Shown: positions 28,587 to 36,253 of the stretch, one piece after another
Position numbering within the stretch: position 1 is the first letter of the stretch
How the letters are laid out: every line of letters begins with the position of its first letter
Virus record (IMG/VR): IMGVR_UViG_3300038429_000286
Span: 1-36,722 of that record
DNA: 36,722 nucleotides
Source: a virus
Direction: 5' to 3' (one strand)
Made by a program: the position numbers and the translations under genes
Notes under the pieces: model-generated
The model's input: the letters and a program-made list of their open reading frames with translations, nothing else
What the model was told of the DNA's origin: nothing
The model's database searches: none

Positions 28587-29242
28587 AATTCACGATTATC
28601 GAAGCCGAGCAGCGATCGGTCGATTGGTTCCTTGCGCGCGCCGGTCGGCTGACTGGCTCCAAAGCGGACGCGATTCTCGCTAAAGGGAGAGGTGGTGCCG
28701 AGTCTACCCAGCGGCGAGATTACCGTATTCAACTAGCATGTGAGCGCCTGACCGGCAAGCCTCAGGAGGCCGGTTACATCAATGCCGAAATGCAGCGCGG
28801 GATCGACATGGAGCCCGCCCACCTTGCGCAGTATGAAGCCTTGACCGGCGACATCGTGCGGCGCACTGGATTCTTGCGCTGCGATGATCTTCCCGTTGGC
28901 TGTTCGCTGGACGGGGATATTGATGACTTTGCTGGTCTCTGGGAAGGCAAGGCACCAAAAACTTCCACCCATATCGGCTACCTGCGTGACCCAGCTACGT
29001 TGCTGGCCGATTACCGGGCTCAGATCACGCACAATCTTTGGACGGTGCCGCAAGCGCAATGGCTGGACCTGAGCAGCTTCGATGACCGACTGCCGCAGCC
29101 ATTGCAGATGGTGGTCGTGCGCGTGATGCGCGATCAAGTCGATATCGCCGGCTACGAAAAAGAGGCGCATCGCTTTCTGGCCGAGGTCACCGTTGAGGTG
29201 CGCGAATTGACGGATCTCATAAAATTAAGGGAGGCCGCATGA
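28583..29242 (+). CDS. YqaJ-type viral recombinase/exonuclease, 219 aa
   Basis: Start at 28583 (MKFTIIEAEQRSVDWFLARA) by ATGA overlap. Motifs: GSKADAILAKG, GIDMEPAHLAQYEALTGD, SLDGDIDD and WEGKAPKTSTHIGYL, then YRAQITHNLW. This follows the lambda-exonuclease-like PD-(D/E)XK layout (D in SLDG, ExK in EGK). It resects double-stranded ends to give single strands for the ERF protein. Confidence 0.8.
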   Translation: MKFTIIEAEQRSVDWFLARAGRLTGSKADAILAKGRGGAESTQRRDYRIQLACERLTGKPQEAGYINAEMQRGIDMEPAHLAQYEALTGDIVRRTGFLRCDDLPVGCSLDGDIDDFAGLWEGKAPKTSTHIGYLRDPATLLADYRAQITHNLWTVPQAQWLDLSSFDDRLPQPLQMVVVRVMRDQVDIAGYEKEAHRFLAEVTVEVRELTDLIKLREAA

Positions 29243-30558
29243 ATATCGACGAGAGCCCGTTCGATTCCGGCGATACCTTCCAAGGCTTGCCAGTCCCAGC
29301 CAAGCCGATGAGCGTTACCGAAGAAGCCGCGCACGCATTGAACCGCGAAGAAGCGGAGGCGGAAATCAAGAAACTCGTCGGCGAATCGCGTGACATCGTG
29401 GCCGTTATCGATACGGCAAGCCGCGGAGTCTGCCACGATTCCATGATGGTGCTCAAGAACATGCGCATCACTGTGGAGAAGCGCGCGAAGGCTGGCCGCG
29501 ACCGAGCCGTGCAATACAGCAAGGCCGTGATCCAGATTGAGAAAGAATTGATCGCGATGGTCGAGCCAGAGGAAAAGCGCCTTGCTGCATTGCGCGACGC
29601 TTTCGACACGATCAAAGAACGCGAGCGACAGGCAAAGGTTGAGGCGGAATTGAAACGGCAAGCCGACATTCAGGCTCGCATCGCCGAGTTGCGGGGTTGC
29701 CAGACGCTGAGCCCGACCAATGGATCGGTATTGATCGCGGAGCATATCGCTGACCTTGAAGCGATTCCAGTCGACGAATCGTTCGATGAATTCCGCCAAA
29801 GCGCCGACGATGCGAAAACGGCTGCACTTGCTCGACTGCGAGCGATGCACGCCGCTGCGGTTGCCCATGAAGCCGAGCAGGCCAGGATCATCGCCGAGCG
29901 TGCCGAGCTGGCCGCGTTGCGCGCCGCACAAGAGGAACGGGACCGCCACGCTCGAGCCGAGCAAGCGCGCAAGGACGCCGATGCTCAAGTTGAGCGGGAC
30001 CGGCTTGCCGCGATTGCCCAGGCCGAGCGGCTGGAGAATGAGCGTATAGCGCGCGAATCCTTGAGACTTGAGCGCGAGCGCATTGCAGCAGAGGAAGTGG
30101 AGGCAATACGGCTGCGGGGTATTGAGCAGGCGAAACAGGTTGAGGCCGCACGCGCGCATGCCCAGGAGCTTCGCCAAGCAAGGGAGGCATTGGAAGCTGA
30201 GGTGGCAGCAAACCGCGCCAGAGAGTCTGAGCGGGCCGCAGCGATTGAGGCTGCCGCTGAGATCGAACGCAAGAAGAACGCCGAGGAAGCGGCTGCCCTG
30301 GTCGCTCAGCGTGCCCAATTCGAGGCCGAACAGGCTGAGATTGCGCGACAGCAGGCCGAAGCGAACAAGCCGAAGCCTAGCAAGGCTCAGTCGAAAGTTC
30401 CGTCCAAGCTATGCGCCGATCTGGAATCCCACCTATACGCCATCGATGCCTACGTATTCAGCAGTGACACCTTCGAAACCGACAAAGCGCGGGCACGGCT
30501 CCGCTATTTCATGGGTCGGTGGGAGCGGGATTTTGCGGCTAAGGAGAAGGTCGCCTAG
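29239..30558 (+). CDS. Long coiled-coil protein of the recombination module, 439 aa
   Basis: After a short N-terminus (MNIDESPFDSGDTFQGLPVP) and a domain with DIVAVIDTASRGVCHDSMMV, residues ~100-370 are one long Ala/Glu/Arg coiled coil. The C-terminus (CADLESHLYAIDAYVFSSDT) is a separate domain. DUF1351-like phage proteins beside ERF/exonuclease have this plan. Role in recombination unknown. ATGA overlap with the exonuclease. Confidence 0.65.
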   Translation: MNIDESPFDSGDTFQGLPVPAKPMSVTEEAAHALNREEAEAEIKKLVGESRDIVAVIDTASRGVCHDSMMVLKNMRITVEKRAKAGRDRAVQYSKAVIQIEKELIAMVEPEEKRLAALRDAFDTIKERERQAKVEAELKRQADIQARIAELRGCQTLSPTNGSVLIAEHIADLEAIPVDESFDEFRQSADDAKTAALARLRAMHAAAVAHEAEQARIIAERAELAALRAAQEERDRHARAEQARKDADAQVERDRLAAIAQAERLENERIARESLRLERERIAAEEVEAIRLRGIEQAKQVEAARAHAQELRQAREALEAEVAANRARESERAAAIEAAAEIERKKNAEEAAALVAQRAQFEAEQAEIARQQAEANKPKPSKAQSKVPSKLCADLESHLYAIDAYVFSSDTFETDKARARLRYFMGRWERDFAAKEKVA

Positions 30559-30560
30559 TT

Positions 30561-30740
30561 ATGGCCGGTCGCAAACCCAAACTAACCGCCGCCGATTTGC
30601 AGCGCATCGACCGATTGCGCAAGCGCCGCTGTGGACCGCTGCCGGTCAGCGCGCTCAAGCGACTGTTCAGGGTGTCGCACAACACGCTCTTGGATGCGAT
30701 CCACCGGCGGGGCGCGTATAGGGAGTGTGCGCGTGGCTAA
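30561..30740 (+). CDS. Small HTH protein, 59 aa
   Basis: MAGRKPKLTAADLQRIDRLR then PVSALKRLFRVSHNTLLDAI: a resolvase-type helix-turn-helix with a basic N-terminus. It probably binds DNA. It overlaps the next gene by 8 nt and is 3 nt after the coiled-coil gene. Confidence 0.65.
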   Translation: MAGRKPKLTAADLQRIDRLRKRRCGPLPVSALKRLFRVSHNTLLDAIHRRGAYRECARG

Positions 30741-31167
30741 GTTGCTGCTGCGCAAGACTCTTACAGGCTGGGCGAATGCCGACGATGCCTCTGTGGACGC
30801 ATCCAAGCGATTCACTGTGGGCGAGACGTTTCGCGCCGAAGTGGTCAAGCCGCGATCGAGAAAGACTCTTGGCCGCTACTGGGTGCTCTGCCAAATGATA
30901 CTTGATAACTCCGAGTCCTTTCGCAGCAAGGAGCAGGTGAGTGATTTTTTGAAGCTGCGCACCGGGCACACGCTCTCAATTACCGCCAAGAGCACCGGCG
31001 AGGTCTTCGAGGTGCCGAGCAGCATCGATTTCGACACGTTGGATGAAACTCAATTCGCCGAATTGTGGCAGCGCGTGTGCGATGTGGTGGTCGCCGACAT
31101 CATGCCAGGAATCACGCAGCACGAAATCGAATACGAGATCGGGAAGATCGTGGGGATTGCGGCGTGA
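30733..31167 (+). CDS. DUF1367-like phage protein, 144 aa, GTG start
   Basis: VAKLLLRKTLTGWANADDAS, FTVGETFRAEVVKPRSRKTL, then RYWVLCQMILDN, LRTGHTLSITAK and SSIDFDTLDETQFAELWQRV. The order and motifs resemble DUF1367 phage proteins from replication/recombination regions. Another GTG at 30727 adds two residues. Role unknown. Confidence 0.6.
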   Translation: MAKLLLRKTLTGWANADDASVDASKRFTVGETFRAEVVKPRSRKTLGRYWVLCQMILDNSESFRSKEQVSDFLKLRTGHTLSITAKSTGEVFEVPSSIDFDTLDETQFAELWQRVCDVVVADIMPGITQHEIEYEIGKIVGIAA

Positions 31168-31379
31168 GCAAAGCCAGCGATTGGTTCAAAGACGAGTACG
31201 AATTTCGCCAATTGTGCGGGGATGCGCAATCACAAGCGCGCGGCGAAAGCTCGCAGAATTTCGCGGCTGAGATGGTTATCAAGGCCAAAGAGCACGGCCT
31301 CGAAACGTATCTCAGCTACAAGCAACTTGAATGGCTTTGCAAAATCGCGGACTGGGATATCCCAAAGCCGGCACCTTGA
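31164..31379 (+). CDS. Small phage protein, 71 aa, GTG start
   Basis: The GTG overlaps the previous TGA. VSKASDWFKDEYEFRQLCGD, AAEMVIKAKEHGLETYLSYK, LEWLCKIADWDIPKP. Helical. No known family. Its stop overlaps the TTG start of the Ref-like gene. Confidence 0.6.
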   Translation: MSKASDWFKDEYEFRQLCGDAQSQARGESSQNFAAEMVIKAKEHGLETYLSYKQLEWLCKIADWDIPKPAP

Positions 31380-31717
31380 CCAGCAAGTCAGATCAACGCC
31401 GGTACGACGCACTGCACCGCTACGGCTGCGTTGCGTGCCGCATTGATGGTCGATTCTCTCAAGGCGATATCCATCACCTCGTAGACAAAGGTACGCGCAA
31501 ACTGAGCGGCGGCAACAAAAGCACAATTTTATTGTGTCTCTGGCATCACCGTGGACGGCCGCCAGAGGGCTACCAGATTGAGAAGGCGACGGAATCATTC
31601 GGGCCGTCACTCAAGCATCAATCGAAAGCGTTTCGCGAGAGATATGGCTCGCAGCGCGAATTGCTCGACAAAGTTAATTCAGAGCTGGGATTGCTGGCGA
31701 TCAAGGAGCGTAATTGA
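31376..31717 (+). CDS. Ref-like HNH protein, 113 aa, TTG start
   Basis: TTG at 31376 overlaps the preceding TGA (TTGA). RYDALHRYGCVACRIDGRFS, IHHLVDKGTRKLSGG, TILLCLWHHRGRPPEGY and FGPSLKHQSKAFRERYGSQR match the C-terminal HNH part of the Ref family, whose P1 member is a RecA-stimulated nuclease. It would cut at displacement loops during recombination, fitting the adjacent ERF/YqaJ genes. The IS605 element inserted exactly behind its stop codon. Confidence 0.75.
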   Translation: MTSKSDQRRYDALHRYGCVACRIDGRFSQGDIHHLVDKGTRKLSGGNKSTILLCLWHHRGRPPEGYQIEKATESFGPSLKHQSKAFRERYGSQRELLDKVNSELGLLAIKERN

Positions 31718-31730
31718 CATGCTCCCCGCC

Positions 31731-32774
31731 CTAAAGGACGGGGATTCCCTCTACAGGCGTTCGATGTCCCGAACGGAAAAGGATATTTAGAGCAGCGTTA
31801 GTATCACGATCATGCGAAGTACCACACTCACTGCATATCCAGTTTCTTATTCCGAGGTCTGCGACACCTTTCGGTCCCGTCTCGCATGCGCAAGACGAAC
31901 AGACTCGGGTAGAACCATATTCGCTAACCTCTGCGAACCATGCGCCGTGCTTAATAGCTTTATAGCGGAGTTGGTTGCGGAAGCTAGACCAACCTGCATC
32001 GAGAACGGATTTCGCCATGTTGGTTTTGGCGAGTCCGGCGGCATTGACGTTGCCTACCGCGATGTAATCGAACTCTCGCACGATGCGGAACGAAAGTTTG
32101 TGGTGAAAGTCAGCTCGCGCGTTGCCGATCTTGGCGTGAATGTTGCGCGCGCGGCCCTTCTTGCCCGCACGCTGCGCTACGGCAAGATCGCCCGCAAGTT
32201 TTCTCAAATGGCGCGGATTACCGATAGTTTCGCCAGTGGAAAGAGCGGCGAAGTCTTTCAATCCCAAATCAATACCAATAGCGGTAGCAACTTGGCGAGG
32301 CGTCGCATCGGCCACTTCAATCACAATGTTCAAGAACCAGCGACCGCGCGCATCGCACGAAAAGCTACTGCCATCCTTGATCTTGCCGTCCGGCAATGGA
32401 CGCGAATAGAACACACGAAATGTATTGCCCGCGAAGCGGAACGCATCGCCTTCTCGCCTCAAATCTCGACCCTTGAGCGGCACCCAGCCCAAGGACTTTT
32501 TGCCGCGCCAGCGAAGAAAGGGCCTCTTTTTCTGACTGCGCGACTTGGCATATTGCTCGCACACCGAGTTGATCGTGCCCGCGTGCAAGCGCAGTTCCTT
32601 GCTAGTGCCTGCCGTGAGTTTGTTCAAGTCAAAACCGGACGGCCAGCGCTTGTTCCACTTCAACGCCGACTTTTGGGTTTCGTTGCAGTAATTCCAGACG
32701 AAGTTCACCGCTCGCGATTGAGCCTTAAGCAACCCTTCGAGGGACTTGACACGGTAGCGATACACTAGGAGCAT
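31731..32774 (-). CDS. tnpB: TnpB (RNA-guided nuclease family) with shifted RuvC-II glutamate, 347 aa
   Basis: Full-length from the Met at 32774 (MLLVYRYRVKSLEGLLKAQS). RuvC-I D169 (AIGIDLGLKD), RuvC-III aspartates in HDRDTNA (322, 324), and zinc cysteines C292, C295, C314, C317 are present. The usual RuvC-II glutamate is Gly241 (IAVGNVN). A glutamate sits instead at 285 in EVSEYGSTRVC, a rearrangement described for some TnpB groups, so it may be active. The stop codon lies in the terminal hairpin. It runs opposite to tnpA. Confidence 0.88.
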   Translation of the reverse strand: MLLVYRYRVKSLEGLLKAQSRAVNFVWNYCNETQKSALKWNKRWPSGFDLNKLTAGTSKELRLHAGTINSVCEQYAKSRSQKKRPFLRWRGKKSLGWVPLKGRDLRREGDAFRFAGNTFRVFYSRPLPDGKIKDGSSFSCDARGRWFLNIVIEVADATPRQVATAIGIDLGLKDFAALSTGETIGNPRHLRKLAGDLAVAQRAGKKGRARNIHAKIGNARADFHHKLSFRIVREFDYIAVGNVNAAGLAKTNMAKSVLDAGWSSFRNQLRYKAIKHGAWFAEVSEYGSTRVCSSCACETGPKGVADLGIRNWICSECGTSHDRDTNAALNILFRSGHRTPVEGIPVL

Positions 32775-32805
32775 GCAGTGCATCATAAGTTGGTCTGTAG
32801 TCAAT

Positions 32806-33216
32806 ATGCAAGAGTTTCGCAAGGAACGGCACAGTGTGTCACGGATTATTGCTCACTTGGTCTGCGTGACGAAGTATCGGCGCGCGGTGTTCGACGATGC
32901 GGCAATCCTTTGGTTACAGGGACACTGCAAGAAAGTCTGCAAGGCGATGGGTGCGCAACTGCTGGCTCTGGACGGCGAAATCGATCACATCCATCTATTG
33001 ATCGAATATCCGCCGAAGCTTTCGGTATCCGTGCTGGTGAACGCGCTCAAGGGCACGTCGAGTCGCTTACTCCGAGCGTCACGCCCAGATATCGCCGGGA
33101 AATACTGGCGCGGCGTGCTGTGGTCACCGTCCTATTTTGCAGTGAGCGCGGGCGGAGCGCCGCTGGCGACCATCAAGCAGTACGTCGAGGCTCAGCGCAC
33201 AGCCAAAACGCCGTAG
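32806..33216 (+). CDS. tnpA: TnpA, Y1 (HUH) transposase of IS200/IS605 family, 136 aa
   Basis: Start at 32806 (MQEFRKERHSVSRIIAHLVC). The HUH motif is DHIHLLIEYPPK and the catalytic tyrosine lies in TIKQYVEAQ near the C-terminus. It performs single-strand peel-and-paste transposition. Typical length and an intact frame suggest it can still be active. The 31-bp gap to tnpB holds divergent promoters. Confidence 0.92.
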   Translation: MQEFRKERHSVSRIIAHLVCVTKYRRAVFDDAAILWLQGHCKKVCKAMGAQLLALDGEIDHIHLLIEYPPKLSVSVLVNALKGTSSRLLRASRPDIAGKYWRGVLWSPSYFAVSAGGAPLATIKQYVEAQRTAKTP

Positions 33217-33271
33217 TCGCCGGACCCCTCTACCTCCCCGCCATGAATGGCGGGGTTTCACGGGGCTTCTG

Positions 33272-33454
33272 ATGAACCACGACTTCCATCCCTACCCCGA
33301 GACCCCGCGCCAGTTCGTGCAGTGGGCCGTGCTCGACTGGTGCATCGTCGCGATGATCGACGGGACGCTGACGGTGTGGGATGTGGGTGTGGGATGTGGT
33401 GGCGTTGATAATCGCTTTACTTTAACTTTCTTCTGTGAGACTATATCGCTATGA
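33272..33454 (+). CDS. Small phage protein, 60 aa
   Basis: MNHDFHPYPETPRQFVQWAV, LDWCIVAMIDGTLTVWDVGV. The ATG would overlap the Ref-like stop in the element-free phage. Its own stop overlaps the ATG of the HTH gene. The C-terminus over a GT-rich stretch looks less protein-like, so the natural end may be different. Function unknown. Confidence 0.5.
   Translation: MNHDFHPYPETPRQFVQWAVLDWCIVAMIDGTLTVWDVGVGCGGVDNRFTLTFFCETISL
33416..33444 (+). promoter_or_regulatory. Weak promoter candidate for the second XRE gene
   Basis: TTTACT (33416-33421), 17-nt spacer, GACTAT (33439-33444). It would begin transcription at about the ATG at 33451. No ribosome site precedes that ATG. The match is moderate only. 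Confidence 0.3.
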
Positions 33455-33669
33455 AGAAGAACCGATCCGCCCTAGGCTCCAGGTTGCGCCAAGTTCGTCG
33501 AGGTTTAGACCTGACGTTGCGAGACGTGTCAGCTAAGACCGGCCTATCTCAAGGTTACTTGAGCAACATAGAAGCAGGGAGTCCGAATGGCTGTAATCCG
33601 AGTCTCGAAACCATTCGCAAATTAACGACCATCTACAAACTAGATCCGTCCGTGTGGTTCTCGCTGTGA
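33451..33669 (+). CDS. XRE-family HTH regulator, 72 aa
   Basis: LGSRLRQVRRGLDLTLRDVS, AKTGLSQGYLSNIEAGSPNG and SLETIRKLTTIYKLDPSVWF: a complete HTH_3 domain without an additional domain. A second small XRE protein besides 17403-17600. It may control the rightmost gene block (exported protein, RNA ligase, integrase). Confidence 0.8.
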   Translation: MKKNRSALGSRLRQVRRGLDLTLRDVSAKTGLSQGYLSNIEAGSPNGCNPSLETIRKLTTIYKLDPSVWFSL

Positions 33670-33703
33670 CCAGTAAGACCGTTATGCCGATTGGGGAACC
33701 GCC

Positions 33704-34471
33704 ATGAAAACACTGATCCTGTCTCTGCTACTCGCATCCGTCGCGCATGCGCAACAAATCGTGAGTTGTACGACGCTCGTCTATCAAGGGGCTCCAATGA
33801 CGGTAACGAGCGCTCCCGCAGGTGCTCCTATTCAAACGCCCGCACCCCCGCTGACAGGAATCATGATGCAAGGGACGGACACGCCATTAGCCTTCGATTT
33901 CTCCTACACCAATCAATACTTAATCTACGCCAACGGCATGGGTCAGCCGGGTAACTGGCCGTACAATTTCGCTGCGGAACCGGTTAATTTCACGTTTACG
34001 ACGAATGCGGCGGATACGCTCGTCACCGATTGGAACGTGAGTTACGAATGGACCAACGAGAGCCCTAACACTGTCAGCGTCGTGAGTACGCAGGCGGGGG
34101 ATACCGTAACGGTGAATGATGAATCACTGGCGCAGCAGTACGGCAGCGGCACGGTAGTCAGCTCCAATATCACGCCCGGTACGTGGGAGTGCTTGTCGGA
34201 TTTCATTACCCAGTACGCGACGCTGACGGCGCAATTGGCAGCGGCCAATGCGGAGATCACTACTCTAAAGGCACAACTTGCGCAAGCACCCGCAGTAGCA
34301 ACCCCAGCCGCAGCCCCGGTAGTAGCGCAAGTGGCAGAGGCAACGCCCGCGGCTGTGGTCAGCACAAAAAGCGGAGGCGGCTCGCTATCCTGGGCAGTGC
34401 TCGTGGGGCTCGCGTTGATCATTAGACGTGCGAGTGTGGCCGCTTCGATAAAAGAAGGAAATCCAGCATGA
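33704..34471 (+). CDS. Exported protein with GlyGly-CTERM-like C-terminal anchor, 255 aa
   Basis: Signal peptide MKTLILSLLLASVAHAQ with cleavage after AHA. A beta-rich middle follows (FDFSYTNQYLIYANGMGQPG, VSYEWTNESPNTVSVV). Then come a short coiled coil (TAQLAAANAEITTLKAQLAQ), a Pro/Ala linker, and SGGGSLSWAVLVGLALIIRR. The GGG-hydrophobic-RR tail resembles rhombosortase signals, but 14 residues follow the arginines. Probably a surface or periplasmic protein of the lysogen. Function unknown. Confidence 0.65.
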   Translation: MKTLILSLLLASVAHAQQIVSCTTLVYQGAPMTVTSAPAGAPIQTPAPPLTGIMMQGTDTPLAFDFSYTNQYLIYANGMGQPGNWPYNFAAEPVNFTFTTNAADTLVTDWNVSYEWTNESPNTVSVVSTQAGDTVTVNDESLAQQYGSGTVVSSNITPGTWECLSDFITQYATLTAQLAAANAEITTLKAQLAQAPAVATPAAAPVVAQVAEATPAAVVSTKSGGGSLSWAVLVGLALIIRRASVAASIKEGNPA

Positions 34472-34653
34472 GTATCAAACTGACTGGCAAATGCATCGCG
34501 TGTGGGAAGCGGTTTGATATCACGCCCCGACTCATGCGAGAGGCAACCGATGTTGGCTGCGCGATCAGCCCTTGCTGCGGATTTCCGTCCACGGTCGTGA
34601 AAGCTAAAGTTGCAAGATCAAAACGTGCAAAGGGAGCAGAACATGGAATTTAA
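34468..34653 (+). CDS. Zinc-ribbon small protein, 61 aa
   Basis: MSIKLTGKCIACGKRFDITP and later CAISPCCGFPST give two Cys pairs. The C-terminus is basic (KAKVARSKRAKGAEHGI). ATGA overlap with the exported protein gene and overlap with the RNA ligase gene downstream. Possibly nucleic-acid binding. Confidence 0.6.
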   Translation: MSIKLTGKCIACGKRFDITPRLMREATDVGCAISPCCGFPSTVVKAKVARSKRAKGAEHGI

Positions 34654-35200
34654 AGAGTTTCCGAAAATCTATCGTCTCAATCGTGAGGTCATTGTCTCCG
34701 AGAAAATCGATGGCACGAATGGCTGTGTTGCAATCTCTGAGATGGGTGAAGTGAGCGCGCAGAGCCGATCGCAGGCCATCACGATCGCCAACGATAATTT
34801 CGGGTTCGCCAAATGGGTACAAGAGAACGCTAAGGAACTGGTGAGGCTTGGCCCAGGTTATCACTATGGCGAATGGTGGGGCGCTGGCATCCAGCGGCGA
34901 TACGGTCAGGACCGCAAGCGGTTCAGTCTGTTCAATGTTCACCGTTGGGGCGCCAGCCGCCCGGCCTGCTGCGACGTGGTTCCGGTCATTCTGCGCGGGA
35001 TGGGTTGGCAGACCGCCTATGCGGCTTTGGAATTGCTGCGGGCTAACGGCAGCTTTGCTGCACCTGGATTTAGTCAGCCCGAGGGTGTCATCGCATTCCA
35101 TACACAGGGAAACCTGATGATGAAAATGACGCTGCTTAAGGATGAGGAATACAAAGGCAAAGCGTCACAATCGCAAAGACAAGATGAACATGGTAACTAA
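34643..35200 (+). CDS. RNA ligase, nucleotidyltransferase domain only, 185 aa
   Basis: Start at 34643 (MEFKEFPKIYRLNREVIVSE) after AAGGGAGC. Motif I EKIDGTNG (catalytic K21), motif III YGEWWG (75-80), motif IV EGVIAFH (147-153) and motif V KMTL (161). This is the adenylyltransferase core of Rnl2-like ligases without an extra C-terminal domain. It seals nicks in RNA, for example tRNAs cut by host defence. No partner polynucleotide kinase is seen here. Confidence 0.82.
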   Translation: MEFKEFPKIYRLNREVIVSEKIDGTNGCVAISEMGEVSAQSRSQAITIANDNFGFAKWVQENAKELVRLGPGYHYGEWWGAGIQRRYGQDRKRFSLFNVHRWGASRPACCDVVPVILRGMGWQTAYAALELLRANGSFAAPGFSQPEGVIAFHTQGNLMMKMTLLKDEEYKGKASQSQRQDEHGN

Positions 35201-35657
35201 ACTGTGTATCGAAGGTTACGACGTGTACTTGGCGCGGGACTACGACGCCCTCGACACCGAACTGCGGCTAGCTATCAGTGCGCGGGACTACGCCAACGAT
35301 ATGCTTGATAAGGAACGCGCCCGCATCGCTACGCTCGAAAAAGCGCTGACGATGCTGTATGACAAATGGGAGAATGGCGACGGCTGCTACGAAGATCCTG
35401 AAACCTACGGCGGGTTCCTTGGCAACGCATTCACGCAGCAAGCGCACTTTCAGCTTCTGCGAGACAAGTGTTTGTATGGCGTTCTTCCCGGCTTCAAGCT
35501 GAGCCAGGAAGAGGAAAACCAAGTGCTGGCGCTTATCTGCTCAGGACTGGAAAGCCTGACTAAGGATAGATGCCCCAATTGGCCATGTGCGCTGCCAGCC
35601 GAGCATCATGGTCCATGCTCCACATCGAAAACCGGAGCGAAGTCCGATGATGCATAA
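35184..35657 (+). CDS. Phage protein, 157 aa
   Basis: MNMVTKLCIEGYDVYLARDY, then helices and GDGCYEDPETYGGFLGNAFT. The end has RCPNWPCALPAEHHGPCST, a C..P.C.LP..H.GPC pattern also found in other phage proteins and perhaps binding zinc. No enzyme motif. Overlaps the ligase by 17 nt. Confidence 0.6.
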   Translation: MNMVTKLCIEGYDVYLARDYDALDTELRLAISARDYANDMLDKERARIATLEKALTMLYDKWENGDGCYEDPETYGGFLGNAFTQQAHFQLLRDKCLYGVLPGFKLSQEEENQVLALICSGLESLTKDRCPNWPCALPAEHHGPCSTSKTGAKSDDA

Positions 35658-35904
35658 AATCGAGCCGATTGAGGTTGAGGGCACCGTGCGAGGCGGTTTT
35701 ACAAAGCGCCCTTATATCGTCTTGGTCGACGGCGAGCGGCTGCTAAATAGCCAAGGTACGCCAGTTCGATTCAAAGATTCAATTACCGCCGCACTCGGTG
35801 GCGCGCGGGAGGTGGACCGGCGTCGGCGACTTGCCGTCACGCTGGCATCGCGCTTGCCTGCGGCATCTGATGACCGGCAAGCGAAAATCAAAGGTGTCGA
35901 ATGA
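35647..35904 (+). CDS. Small phage protein, 85 aa
   Basis: MMHKIEPIEVEGTVRGGFTK, RPYIVLVDGERLLNSQGTPV, RFKDSITAALGGAREVDRRR. Mixed alpha/beta with a basic end. Start overlaps the previous stop. Function unknown. Confidence 0.6.
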   Translation: MMHKIEPIEVEGTVRGGFTKRPYIVLVDGERLLNSQGTPVRFKDSITAALGGAREVDRRRRLAVTLASRLPAASDDRQAKIKGVE

Positions 35905-36068
35905 TCTGTACCAAAGAAAATCCGTGGAAGCCTGAGATGGGATTCCCGGTCCAGCACGACGCGGCACACGAAGTCGGCGAACAAGAGGATGGGTATCCGG
36001 GCGGCGATATCGTCACCATGAAGTGCGACAACTGCGGCGTTCAATGGCGCCAGGAACTACCACAATGA
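35901..36068 (+). CDS. Small protein with CDNCG knuckle, 55 aa
   Basis: MICTKENPWKPEMGFPVQHD ... TMKCDNCGVQWRQELPQ. A single CxxC near the C-terminus and the first Cys could form a small zinc site. ATGA couplings at both ends. Confidence 0.6.
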   Translation: MICTKENPWKPEMGFPVQHDAAHEVGEQEDGYPGGDIVTMKCDNCGVQWRQELPQ

Positions 36069-36241
36069 AAACGGTGAAATGCAGCTTTTGCGGCGCCGAG
36101 CATACACGGGTCAAATGGGCCTATGCGCCGTTCTCCTGCGGCAAACCCGAATGCGAAGGCGAGCTGATGGAAAGGGAGCGCGAGCAGGAGGCTAACGCCG
36201 AGGAAGCCGCTCGGGCGGATAACTATGCGCGCTACTTCTGA
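36065..36241 (+). CDS. Small zinc-finger-like protein, 58 aa
   Basis: MKTVKCSFCGAEHTRVKWAY, SCGKPECEGEL, then an acidic tail EQEANAEEAARADNYARYF. Two Cys pairs (CSFC, CGKPEC). The tail region (36178-36245) is repeated exactly at the right window edge. Confidence 0.6.
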   Translation: MKTVKCSFCGAEHTRVKWAYAPFSCGKPECEGELMEREREQEANAEEAARADNYARYF

Positions 36242-36245
36242 CCGG
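36178..36245. repeat. 68-bp perfect direct repeat, copy 1
   Basis: Identical to 36655-36722. It encodes the C-terminal tail of the zinc-finger-like protein plus the first bases after the stop. Copy 2 runs up to the last base of the window, so the full repeat length cannot be known. Confidence 0.95.
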
Positions 36246-36253
36246 GCAGGAAA

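Larger units (their letters stand above)
31718..33269 (-). mobile_element. IS200/IS605-family element with divergent tnpA and tnpB
   Basis: About 1,552 bp. One end has the hairpin CCCCGCCC-TAAA-GGACGGGG (31723-31742), the other CCCCGCCAT-GA-ATGGCGGGG (33233-33256 region). Hairpin ends without target duplication are the family hallmark. TGA at 31715-31717 and at 33270-33272 can be superposed. Removing the element gives GCGTAATTGATGAACC, restoring an overlap of the Ref-like stop and the next start. So the junctions are exact within three bases. Confidence 0.85.

Noticed and set aside
29152-30318. A 388-codon minus-strand open frame
   Set aside because: It is the antisense shadow of the Ala/Glu/Arg-rich coiled-coil gene at 29239-30558, which has coupling and family support.
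31812-32768. A 318-codon plus-strand open frame
   Set aside because: It is antisense to tnpB, whose catalytic and zinc motifs are clear.
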